Shown here one piece after another: positions 15,457-23,779 of a stretch of 64,000 nucleotides of DNA. The DNA is from Bacteroidota bacterium. GTDB taxonomy: Bacteria > Bacteroidota > Bacteroidia > 2-12-FULL-35-15. A program made the translations under genes and the position numbers. The notes beneath the pieces are model-generated. The model did no database searches. It saw only the letters and a list, made by a program, of their open reading frames with translations, and was not told where the DNA came from. Where the stretch lies: the NCBI GenBank assembly GCA_029237775.1, contig JAQZBR010000003.1, positions 1 to 64,000 of the forward strand. The letters are read 5' to 3'. Numbering within the stretch: the stretch's first letter is position 1; each line of letters starts with the position of its first letter.

Positions 15457-16311
15457 TTATCTTCCGAAATATTCAGCGAATGAAAATTTATCTTTCAGCT
15501 TCACACCTTTGTCCGTATTCTCAACAGTGCAGCATTCATTCACGGAATCATGCTCGAGGAATAAAATGAATTCTTCATCTGCAGCTTTTTTAAGGAATTG
15601 TTCTTTCTCGCCTAAGGTTAACAACGGACGTGTATCATATCCCATCACATAAGGCAAAGGGATATGTCCGGTTGAGGGTAAAAGATCCGCCATGAACGCG
15701 ATTGTTTTTCCTTTGTATTTAATTTGCGGGATCATCATCGCATCGGTGTGGCCACGCATGTAGGAGATCGAGATATTTTCCCCAAGCTGCTTTGAGTTTT
15801 CGCCTTCGATGAATTTTAGTTGTCCGCTCTCGTGTATAGGCAGGATGTTTTCTTTGAGGAAGCTCGCTTTTTCTCTCGCGTTTGGCTGAGTTGCCCATTT
15901 CCAATGCTCTTCATTGCTCCAGTAAATAGCTTTATTAAAAACCGTTTCAAATCCGTTTTTATTCTGATTGTATGTTATGCTGCCTCCGCAATGATCGAAA
16001 TGAAGGTGTGTCAAAAACATATCTGTAACATCTCCTGCGCTGAAGCCCGCCTTTTTTAATGAAGATTCAAGTGAGTCGTTTCCGCTGAGGTAATAATGGG
16101 AAAAGAATTTAGCATCCTGCTTGTCGCCAATACCGTTATCGATCAGAATGAGCCTGTTGCCATCTTCAATAAGCAGACAACGCATGCTCCAGGTGCAAAG
16201 ATTATTTTCATCTGCGGGGTTTGTCCTGCTCCAGAGAGATTTAGGCACAACACCAAACATGGCACCGCCATCAAGCTTAAAATTTCCTGTATTTATAACG
16301 TGAAGTTTCAT
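15457..16311 (-). CDS. MBL-fold metallo-hydrolase
   Basis: A 284-residue metallo-beta-lactamase-fold hydrolase. THLHFDHCGG gives the HxHxDH metal motif (H102, H104, D106, H107). A later His lies in YMRGHTDAM, an Asp in FMADLLPSTGH and a His in FLEHDSV, completing the two-metal site. The N-terminus (NTGNFKLDGGAMFG) and the size resemble the AHL-lactonase/YtnP-like group, but the substrate is unknown. There is no signal peptide, so it is cytosolic. Confidence 0.8.
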   Translation of the reverse strand: MKLHVINTGNFKLDGGAMFGVVPKSLWSRTNPADENNLCTWSMRCLLIEDGNRLILIDNGIGDKQDAKFFSHYYLSGNDSLESSLKKAGFSAGDVTDMFLTHLHFDHCGGSITYNQNKNGFETVFNKAIYWSNEEHWKWATQPNAREKASFLKENILPIHESGQLKFIEGENSKQLGENISISYMRGHTDAMMIPQIKYKGKTIAFMADLLPSTGHIPLPYVMGYDTRPLLTLGEKEQFLKKAADEEFILFLEHDSVNECCTVENTDKGVKLKDKFSFAEYFGR

Positions 16312-16401
16312 AGGTACGGATAACGAATTTTTACGAATATACGAATCTGCAGGATGGTTGACGTAGAGTAAATATGTTTATTTTGAAATGAAATCACCAC
16401 T

Positions 16402-16436
16402 TCCGTCATTCCGTGCTTGACACGGAATCTTGTTAT
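16402..16436. repeat. single arm of the CCCGTG..CACGGG palindromic repeat
   Basis: TCATTCCGTGCTTGACACGGAATCTTG matches one arm of the elements at 14042 and 14202 with two changes. The second arm is absent, so this looks like a decayed copy. Confidence 0.5.
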
Positions 16437-16535
16437 TTTAGGACTATTAATAAATTAAATGAAATCTGCGCCTGCCCCGATGGCAATCGGGGTTCCATCT
16501 CACCCAGCTCAATCGGACATTTGAAAATCAAAAAT

Positions 16536-17228
16536 CTATTTCTCCCCGAACTTCACCGCACAACCTTTATACTGCTTATCCATCACAACAACAACACGGT
16601 GGCTGTACTCCTTATCGCTCATTCCATCACTGCACTTTTCCTTGAATAAGGAAATCTGAATTTTATTTGCAGGATTATTTTCTTCTGTCGATGAGTATAT
16701 TATAACCCCTTCTTTAATTTCAGGTTCGGCAAATAAAAAATGTGTTGTTTTCTTTTGCATCGGATCATAGAAATCAATTATGCCTTCGCCCTTAGAGACC
16801 TGCATTTGCCAGAAGGGCTCGTTTCCTTTACACCAGAAATCGTAAGGGATACAAGTGTTCATTGGATTCTTTTGTTCTGCTCTGTAGATGTCTTTAATAT
16901 CCAGCTCCCCTACAAACCTTTTGGAATCGATACTGCTGATCTCTGCATTCATTTCCATATAAACTCCTTCTTCCTTATACGGATGAGGCAGGATTCTGTT
17001 GAAGACCGAATCCAGTTTTTCGAGTGGTTTTACCGAATAAATGCGCTCAGGATGTTCACAGTCGGTAAAGGTTTGAGTGCCGTGTTTGTAGATACCTTTG
17101 AAGTCTTTTATAACTTTTAAAGTGTCATTAGCAGTAACAGATGTGTGATCATTTGCTTTTTCATGACTGCCTTCCTGTTTGCATGAAACTAAAAGTGCCA
17201 ACGCACCCAATGTTAAAATTATTCTCAT
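16536..17228 (-). CDS. lipoprotein with NlpE/COG3650-like domains
   Basis: A 230-residue lipoprotein: signal peptide MRIILTLGALALLVSC with C16 as the lipidated residue. The first part (GIYKHGTQTFTDCEHPERIYSV) resembles the NlpE C-terminal type of domain with its DC motif. The second part contains WCKGNEPFWQMQV, a GNEPFW motif typical of a widespread small exported domain. The family links are from memory and only moderate. It lies 10 bases before the next minus-strand gene, so the two could be cotranscribed. Confidence 0.6.
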   Translation of the reverse strand: MRIILTLGALALLVSCKQEGSHEKANDHTSVTANDTLKVIKDFKGIYKHGTQTFTDCEHPERIYSVKPLEKLDSVFNRILPHPYKEEGVYMEMNAEISSIDSKRFVGELDIKDIYRAEQKNPMNTCIPYDFWCKGNEPFWQMQVSKGEGIIDFYDPMQKKTTHFLFAEPEIKEGVIIYSSTEENNPANKIQISLFKEKCSDGMSDKEYSHRVVVVMDKQYKGCAVKFGEK

Positions 17229-17237
17229 AGTGGAATA

Positions 17238-18107
17238 TTATTCGATCTCTTCAATGTCCTTATTTGCCTTGCTCCCTAAAAAGTCTATCAGCGTACCTTC
17301 TGTCAGCTTAATTCTAAAACCTTCGATCCGCACAAGCGAATATTCATTGAACACACCATTGAATGAAAGTTTCGGTTCAAGATCCATGTTTACTTTCTGA
17401 CTTGGAATAGGGAAAATGAGGATCTGTTTCTCGAACGGTTTTGATTTATCGTAATAGTACTTGTTTCTAACAAAGGAAAACATGTTTGATGATTTACTTT
17501 CATTAATATACACTTTGCCATCCTTGGTTTTAAGAGTGATGTTATTATAAAAGATCCCAAGAAATTTATCTCCCGAATATTTGACGGTGCCGTCAATCTC
17601 AAAGTTTGGATTGTTTTTATCATCCAATACCGCTTTTGTGAGCGTCCAGGTGATAGGCCCGTTCTGTTTAACAGTTTCCTTGAAAATATCGAAATCATTT
17701 ATCTCGTAAACAGCTTCAAGCTTTTCGGTTAATTCCATTTCTTTAACGGCTAATTCCACTCCCGGTTTTCTGAAGTCGGTGCCAAGAAATTTAATAGTTA
17801 AGGCTTTGCTGAATTTTGGAGCTACCACTAATTGTTTTTTATTTACACAGACATATTCTGTTTCTGAGCCAGAAACTTTAGTGAACAGTGCAGAGGGACT
17901 GATAATGATAAATTGATCGGAAGTGTTAGTAATGATCAGGCTGCACTTGAAGACTTTATCGGTGGCAACCGCTTTCTTAATTTCAACTTTGAATTTGACG
18001 AACTCGAATAAGGTATCTTTGTAATATGTTTTATCTTCCTGTGCTTCTGTAAGACCTGCTGTTAATAATAAAAGAGGAATGATGAGAAAAAAATTAATTA
18101 TCTTCAT
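17238..18107 (-). CDS. exported hypothetical protein
   Basis: A 289-residue protein with a signal peptide (MKIINFFLIIPLLLLTAGLTEA) and a beta-rich body with repeated Phe/Lys strands (LFEFVKFKVEIKKAV, KVFKCSLIITNTS). No family was recognised. The start at 18107 was chosen because it begins the signal peptide; a longer frame to 18179 would cross the start of the divergent M48 gene. The gap to that gene is 40 bases and must hold both promoters. Confidence 0.65.
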   Translation of the reverse strand: MKIINFFLIIPLLLLTAGLTEAQEDKTYYKDTLFEFVKFKVEIKKAVATDKVFKCSLIITNTSDQFIIISPSALFTKVSGSETEYVCVNKKQLVVAPKFSKALTIKFLGTDFRKPGVELAVKEMELTEKLEAVYEINDFDIFKETVKQNGPITWTLTKAVLDDKNNPNFEIDGTVKYSGDKFLGIFYNNITLKTKDGKVYINESKSSNMFSFVRNKYYYDKSKPFEKQILIFPIPSQKVNMDLEPKLSFNGVFNEYSLVRIEGFRIKLTEGTLIDFLGSKANKDIEEIE

Positions 18108-18147
18108 GTTTCGTTTTTTAATCCACCTAAAATTAACAAATAAACAG

Positions 18148-20067
18148 ATGCTTCGCAGGCTTGTTATAATTATTTCCATTGTTTTTCTATTCTTTACTTC
18201 CAGCGCTCAGCAACCCTGGTTTCATTATGACTGGTCAAAAACATCGATGTCCGATTTTGCCGGGTGGCCGGAAGCTGTTTATAAATACGATATACAGCGA
18301 TACAAGGATAATATGTATGTAGGTAAGTTTTATGAGACTTTCGCGGAGTATGGTGCTTTGAATGTTAAGAACGATATCATTTACGGAAACTTCTATAAGG
18401 ATTCCGCGAACGATGAAGCCTATGTGAAACGCGTTTTGTGTTCTATAATTAAAGACACTTCTATAACCAATCGCGTAAAAATATTTTTGACACGAGATCT
18501 CAATTTGAATGCAAGTATGAGTGAAAGCGGAATTATTCGTTTGAATATCGGAACCTTCGCATATCTGCATAATGAAGCGGAGCTAGCGATGCTACTGGGT
18601 CATGAAACAGCACACTTTCTGAATCAGGATGGCGCAAAGGGTTTCAGCAGTGTGATAGAAGAACGGAGCCATGCATGGAATACCGAGAACAGCGTAATTG
18701 GCCTTTTCACTAATTATAATTGGTCGGTGAGGGCAGACGAGGCATCTGCAGATCTCACTGGAATTAACTACATGAAAGGAAGTCAGTATTCCTTAAAAAG
18801 CGGTTCCGAGCTTTTTCGTCAGTTTAAAAGAGAGCAGGTAAGGTATGAGCTCATGTACGGAAAGTTTCTTGTTCGATTGGCATCGAGTACGCACCCTGAT
18901 CCGGGCGACCGAATGAAACAAGTGAAGTTCTTATCAAATGATACTATTAACAAAGGGAAGAAGAATTTCGTAATTGATTCTGTAAAGTTTACGGAACTTA
19001 AGCAGAAAGGAATGCAGGAAGTTATTAATCTTGGATTAGAGACGAATGATCTTTTCACACTAACCGATCTGACTTTTAAAAACTATCTGTTCAATCCAAC
19101 TGATCAGTACAATCTGGCAGTTCTGATAGAATGTATCAGACGCACTCTGATCCTCGAAAAAAAAGACGAGATTGAAAAGAAACCATTTATTCTGAGTCGT
19201 TACCAGACTGATCATGCTAAAGACAGCGAGAATTATTCCTACCTGAAGGATAAAAAAGTTTCCATACTTAATTATTTAGGAAAGGGATTTCTTGATTTTG
19301 GAAAAGAGGAATTGTCGAACATCAAAGCTTCAGATCTTGCCGATCCGGGTGTTACGGAATTCGCATCCTATGCAGAGGCTTATGAATATTTTAAACAAAA
19401 ATCGAACGAGCTGAACTGTAAAATCTGTGAGCATTATAAAATGTTTGAACCGGGTGCGGATTCCATTGCTAAATATAATTTTTCAAGGATCAATAATCTC
19501 TTTGCAACCAACGACCTGTTAAACGCAGGTGGCAACCTTCATTCTTTTAAAAAGACAATGGTGGTTTTAATGCCTGTTGAATTGATCAAGGGTAATGGTG
19601 TTATTGAAAGGAGAAGTAAAGGGGAGCTTAAAACACTATTAAAACGGGCAACCGACACATTAGCAATAGGTGCTTTGAAGCCAACCAGTTTTGAAGAGCT
19701 TTCTTATCCCGACAAACATCAGATCATCGCATTGTTGCAGATCGCTGTACATCGCCTTAAGATCAAGCCGCTCGAAGGAGTGAAAAAAGACAATAACGAT
19801 TGGACAAAAACTTCACCCGAGCTATATTCCTTTTTTAAAAGAAATAAGGTCAACACGCTGTATGTGTGTGCTGCCGGTTTACACCAATCCTTATCAACGG
19901 GCCAGCAGCAGGTTTTTTATTATTACAAGATCGCGATCCCGGAAAAGGGGACAGATTGTATCAATGTGAAAATGATTGAAGAAATTGCGCATGGCAAAGA
20001 GAACGACAAATCATTTCTTTCCAAATTGCACGATTCGTTTTCGTCATTTTATTATTTGACGAGGTAG
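18148..20067 (+). CDS. M48-family metalloprotease, exported
   Basis: A 639-residue protein with a signal peptide (MLRRLVIIISIVFLFFTSSA). The zinc motif is H152-E-T-A-H156 in LLGHETAHFLNQDG, and the third ligand is probably in RADEASADLTG at about residue 196-206. After the protease domain there is a STHPDPGDRMKQ motif typical of M48 proteins, then about 300 residues of unknown, mostly helical sequence. It is likely a periplasmic or membrane-associated peptidase for protein quality control. The long C-terminal extension is unusual compared with plain HtpX or BepA. A terminator follows. Confidence 0.8.
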   Translation: MLRRLVIIISIVFLFFTSSAQQPWFHYDWSKTSMSDFAGWPEAVYKYDIQRYKDNMYVGKFYETFAEYGALNVKNDIIYGNFYKDSANDEAYVKRVLCSIIKDTSITNRVKIFLTRDLNLNASMSESGIIRLNIGTFAYLHNEAELAMLLGHETAHFLNQDGAKGFSSVIEERSHAWNTENSVIGLFTNYNWSVRADEASADLTGINYMKGSQYSLKSGSELFRQFKREQVRYELMYGKFLVRLASSTHPDPGDRMKQVKFLSNDTINKGKKNFVIDSVKFTELKQKGMQEVINLGLETNDLFTLTDLTFKNYLFNPTDQYNLAVLIECIRRTLILEKKDEIEKKPFILSRYQTDHAKDSENYSYLKDKKVSILNYLGKGFLDFGKEELSNIKASDLADPGVTEFASYAEAYEYFKQKSNELNCKICEHYKMFEPGADSIAKYNFSRINNLFATNDLLNAGGNLHSFKKTMVVLMPVELIKGNGVIERRSKGELKTLLKRATDTLAIGALKPTSFEELSYPDKHQIIALLQIAVHRLKIKPLEGVKKDNNDWTKTSPELYSFFKRNKVNTLYVCAAGLHQSLSTGQQQVFYYYKIAIPEKGTDCINVKMIEEIAHGKENDKSFLSKLHDSFSSFYYLTR

Positions 20068-20086
20068 GAAGAATATTACTTTACAT

Positions 20087-20115
20087 AAAAAGGAAAGCTC
20101 CTGCTTTCCTTTTTT
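20087..20115 (+). terminator. intrinsic terminator after the M48 gene
   Basis: The stem AAAAAGGAAAGC / GCTTTCCTTTTT has a four-base loop. It is symmetric, so it can also end the minus-strand gene at 20131. Confidence 0.8.
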
Positions 20116-20130
20116 ATCTTTTGAATCTTC

Positions 20131-20766
20131 TTAATACTTACTCTTCCAATTCTGATACTCACTCTTATCAATATTCTTTAATATTGCTTTGATCGCTCCG
20201 GCCCAGTAATTCCTCATTCCAACACCCATTGCTTTACCGCTTTGTTTTTCTGTGATCAGAACTTTCTTCGTAGCAATATCAAAATAGGTTACGTAGATAT
20301 CCGCCATCTCAGTTCCTTTGTTAAAATTCTCTACAATGAACACCATTCCGGTTCCGGATTTTTTATCCCCCGGACCGTATTTCTTGATCATTCCCTCTAT
20401 CTCTGATGGATCTATCTTTCCTGGATTTACAGCCATCGCGGCATCAATATCCATTTTGCTGTTGATCTCATTGATAGGTGCCATATCGTAATAGATATTG
20501 TCGGTATGGAATGCTTCTTTTAGTTTGAAGTTCTGTGGTTCTTTTGCAATGAGCGCATTCCATTGAGGGATCCATTTGTTTTTCATATCCGATCCTGTGG
20601 CCGGCATTGCACCCATTCCCTGGTCGAACTGCCCCACAAATTTCGCTTTTGTAAAATCCAATCCGTAAAAAACGATCTCCTTCGCATTGATCGCATCCTT
20701 CGCTGTCTGAGCCTTCATTGTAAAAGCTGACATCAACATAACACTTAAAACGACAAGTTTTTTCAT
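20131..20766 (-). CDS. exported hypothetical protein
   Basis: A 211-residue protein with a signal peptide (MKKLVVLSVMLMSAFTMKAQ). The mature part begins AKDAINAKEIVFYGLDFTKAKFVG, has a mixed alpha/beta look and ends with a WAGAIKAILKNI helix. Proteins of this type are common in Bacteroidota, but I know no function. It has its own promoter, downstream of the terminator of the OmpA-like gene. Confidence 0.65.
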   Translation of the reverse strand: MKKLVVLSVMLMSAFTMKAQTAKDAINAKEIVFYGLDFTKAKFVGQFDQGMGAMPATGSDMKNKWIPQWNALIAKEPQNFKLKEAFHTDNIYYDMAPINEINSKMDIDAAMAVNPGKIDPSEIEGMIKKYGPGDKKSGTGMVFIVENFNKGTEMADIYVTYFDIATKKVLITEKQSGKAMGVGMRNYWAGAIKAILKNIDKSEYQNWKSKY

Positions 20767-20794
20767 AGCTTTTATTATTTGGTTAATACTGTTT

Positions 20795-20826
20795 CAAAAG
20801 TATTAAATCGGGATCAACGGGACAAA
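20795..20826 (-). promoter_or_regulatory. Bacteroidota-type promoter for the 211-residue protein
   Basis: On the minus strand TTTG (20823-20826), 20 bases, TACTTTTG (20795-20802). The -33 element overlaps the T-tract of the upstream terminator. Confidence 0.5.
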
Positions 20827-20857
20827 AAAAAGGAAAGCCTTTTTGCTTTCCTTTTTT
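20823..20857 (-). terminator. intrinsic terminator of the OmpA-like gene
   Basis: The stem AAAAGGAAAGC / GCTTTCCTTTT with long A and T tracts lies 20 bases past the stop of the gene at 20878. Confidence 0.8.
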
Positions 20858-20877
20858 CTTAAAAAATCTTAAATAAA

Positions 20878-23343
20878 TTATTCAATGATCAACATCTCCA
20901 CACGCCTGTTCTTCTGGCGTCCTGCTTCTGTTTTATTATCCGCAATCGGCTTGGTTTGCCCGAACCATTCCACCTTGAAGCGGTCTGCTGCAATGCCTTT
21001 ATCCATTAGGTATTTCTGAACAGCTTTCGCACGCTTCTCTGATAATTTCAGATTGGTTGTCTTCCCTCCCTGGTTATCCGTATGACCCGAGATCTTCAAT
21101 CTCCAGTTTGGTTTCTTCGCCATTAATACAGCAAGCTCATCCAGTGAAGAGAACGATTCCTGCTTGATGATATCCTTCGCGGAAGCGAACTCCAGATTGT
21201 TGAAGGCTTTTTTCAGAACCTCTTCTTCTTCTTTGTTTAGCTTGATCGCAACATCATTCGCATCTTCCTGGTTCAGTGTTTTTGTATCTGTTTTCAATAC
21301 AATGAAATGGAAGTATTTGTCCTGGTTTCTCAGGGCCTTCTTCGTTATGCCGCCAACAATAACTTTCACTTCTTTAATGTCATCCGTGTCTTCACCTTCC
21401 AGCTTGAAGATCACTGATTCATCGGAAGGAAGCTCATCGAAGCTGAAGCTGCCGTCTCTGCCTCTTGTTGCTGATTTCAATACATTACCTTGTGAATCGA
21501 TCAGGAAAAGCTTCACTTCCGGACACCCTTCATTGCTTGCAGGGCCGGCTTTATCAGGGCAGCGGTCTTCCTTATCCATGGTGCCGTCACCGTCACGGTC
21601 CGGACAACCTTTGAATAATGCTAATCCGGCTTCGTCCGGACATGCATCATCTTTGTCAATGATCTTGTCACCGTCACGGTCAGGACAACCGTTGAACTCT
21701 GCTAAGCCGGCTGTGTCAGGACAAGCATCCTGGCTGTCGATAATTCCGTCACCATCTTTATCAGGACAGCCATTGAATTTCGGTAATCCCGGAACATCCG
21801 GACATACGTCATCTTTATCCTGGATATGATCCCCGTCACGGTCAGGGCAACCGCGGAATTCCCATGTTCCCGGTACATCTTTACAAAGATCTTTTTTGTT
21901 GGACACTTTATCTTTGTCTCTGTCCTTCGGATGTCCGTACATGATCGGAATTTTCAGCATTGCATACGCATCAGCACCATAAATATCTTTTCTGGCTACC
22001 CATGGCCCGAAGCTGTTCGTTCCCACAACCAGCGGCCCTAAACGCAATGCCAACCCGGCCTTAAAGTTTCCTGTCACATCATACGACAATGGAATGAATG
22101 CACCAAACCATTTGTGATCCCAGCGCGGTGTAAGGCTGAAGGTGGTGATGTCATGAACTTTTTCCTTATCTTTTTTGAAACGTGGTGACCAGTAAGGAGT
22201 GAAGTTCACATAGAAATCCTTATAGATATTGTAATCCACCTGTAAGCTCAGAGCAGTCGGGAGATTCATCTTATATGTTTCATCACCTTTGTTCATCGGA
22301 TAACGTGCATTCAGAAGGCTGTCGAAATCATCGAAGCTTTCTACATTATCGAAATCATGTAAATTCCAGTATCCGATATCTGCGGTAAAATCGCGGGAAT
22401 ATTTTCCTTTTTTGAATTTAACCCAGCCAATATCAACTGCCGAGATCCCGATACGTAATTTGTATTTGTTCTTGTCTTTGCGCCATAGATTGGTCTCTCC
22501 ATCCATGTCGTATTTGAACTTCTCATAATCCGGACGCCATTCATAAACTACCCCCAGATCAAGCCCCCAGGAGAATAAAGAAGAGTTTTTAAAGCCAAGG
22601 TTCACATCATCACCTTCCCAGCTCGTGGAGTGGCCGTAGCTAACATCCGTGTGAAAAAGTGAGGCTGTTGTATCATCTGTGAGCTGGTAGCTTAGGTTGT
22701 CGATGTTCATGTATGCCGACTGTATGCCCTGAATGTATTTAGCAGTGATCCCTGCTTTAAAGAAATGTTCTGCCTCATCCTTAAAAACATGTCCATATGA
22801 TAAACCGTATTCCGCCCAGGTCATTGTCTGGATACTAAGGTTCTCGTTATTAAGCTTTAAATTCCACAGATCAGGAAAGTCAAGACTATTATAGGCCAGC
22901 TTGGCAAGCTCCGGTTCAATACCATCAGCATTCATCAATGTCCGAACTTTTGTTTTGAATGCGATCGCGTTTTTGGTGCCGAGGCTGATCAGGAAAGAAG
23001 GAAAGTAGATCTGGTTGGACAGATAGATCGATTTGTTAAAGTTGTTTCCGTCACGCGGAGTCAGATAGTGTTCAGCAAAGGAAGTATCGTTAAATGCATC
23101 GTTACTCTTCTTAAGAGCTGAGCGTTTTAAGCCGACATAATTATTATAAGCTGTTAAGCTGGCACCAACCAGCGTAACGTCAACCTTGTACCGGCTGTTC
23201 ACTACGTTGGCAGGGTTAAGATCCACACCGGTCACTCCGGAATAGTTACTGTTGATATAACCAAGGAAGTCCTGTGCGGAAGAAGTAGCCGCGAAGAACA
23301 ACACCGATAAAAATACTAAGACTGTTTTTTTCATTGTATTCAA
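20878..23343 (-). CDS. OmpA-family outer-membrane protein with DUF5723-like barrel and TSP3 repeats
   Basis: An 821-residue protein: signal peptide (1-23), then a long barrel-like region (25-480) opening with GYINSNYSGVTGVDLNPANV, the DUF5723 type of start. About five calcium-binding thrombospondin type-3 repeats follow (490-605, DxDxDGxxDxxDxCPD pattern, for example DKDGDGIIDSQDACPD), then a small beta domain, and a C-terminal OmpA peptidoglycan-binding domain (700-821, with KISGHTDNQGG and LSEKRAKAVQKYL). It should link the outer membrane to the cell wall. A second ATG at 23334 is equally possible. Confidence 0.85.
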   Translation of the reverse strand: MNTMKKTVLVFLSVLFFAATSSAQDFLGYINSNYSGVTGVDLNPANVVNSRYKVDVTLVGASLTAYNNYVGLKRSALKKSNDAFNDTSFAEHYLTPRDGNNFNKSIYLSNQIYFPSFLISLGTKNAIAFKTKVRTLMNADGIEPELAKLAYNSLDFPDLWNLKLNNENLSIQTMTWAEYGLSYGHVFKDEAEHFFKAGITAKYIQGIQSAYMNIDNLSYQLTDDTTASLFHTDVSYGHSTSWEGDDVNLGFKNSSLFSWGLDLGVVYEWRPDYEKFKYDMDGETNLWRKDKNKYKLRIGISAVDIGWVKFKKGKYSRDFTADIGYWNLHDFDNVESFDDFDSLLNARYPMNKGDETYKMNLPTALSLQVDYNIYKDFYVNFTPYWSPRFKKDKEKVHDITTFSLTPRWDHKWFGAFIPLSYDVTGNFKAGLALRLGPLVVGTNSFGPWVARKDIYGADAYAMLKIPIMYGHPKDRDKDKVSNKKDLCKDVPGTWEFRGCPDRDGDHIQDKDDVCPDVPGLPKFNGCPDKDGDGIIDSQDACPDTAGLAEFNGCPDRDGDKIIDKDDACPDEAGLALFKGCPDRDGDGTMDKEDRCPDKAGPASNEGCPEVKLFLIDSQGNVLKSATRGRDGSFSFDELPSDESVIFKLEGEDTDDIKEVKVIVGGITKKALRNQDKYFHFIVLKTDTKTLNQEDANDVAIKLNKEEEEVLKKAFNNLEFASAKDIIKQESFSSLDELAVLMAKKPNWRLKISGHTDNQGGKTTNLKLSEKRAKAVQKYLMDKGIAADRFKVEWFGQTKPIADNKTEAGRQKNRRVEMLIIE

Positions 23344-23779
23344 TTTAGATTAATGGGATTGTGAAGGTAGTAATTTTTAAAAATACCTTCAAAATGCAAT
23401 TGAAAATAGCTCACCACAGATAACACAGATTATCGCTTCGCGATGAGGATGATTTTGCGGCAAAGTCATAAGATATTCAAATCATAATTTTATCATAAGT
23501 GGTCGAAGACCATCTTAATTACAAGATAAAAATCTTAATGATCTGCGTACCATTAAACACAGCAATTAGGTTACGAAACAGATTGCTATTTACCACCCCT
23601 AGCCCCTCCTAAAAGGCGGGGAACAGATCATCGTAAGCCTAAGAGTATATTCCGGCAACGCCATAAAATCATCTAATCAAAATTTGAGCATAATTAGCGA
23701 AGCTTTTTTTTACATAAAAATTCGGCTATTATTCCCTTCTTAGTGCCCTCCGTGCCTTAGTGGTAAAAAAAGATAACAT
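23344..23779. repeat. repeat-rich gap without genes
   Basis: This 436-base gap holds a CACCACAGATAACACAGATT motif (23411-23430), half of the CCACCCCTAGCCCCTCC palindrome (23592-23625) and a TTAGTGCC...CCTTAGTGGTAAAA tail (23740-23768). No gene was seen. It must contain the promoter of the OmpA-like gene near 23344-23400, but no consensus element stood out. Confidence 0.5.

Noticed and set aside
21164..21829. Plus-strand frame of 221 codons with repeated SRSGQPLN units
   Set aside because: Antisense of the OmpA and TSP3 repeats; the periodicity comes from the calcium-binding repeats on the other strand.
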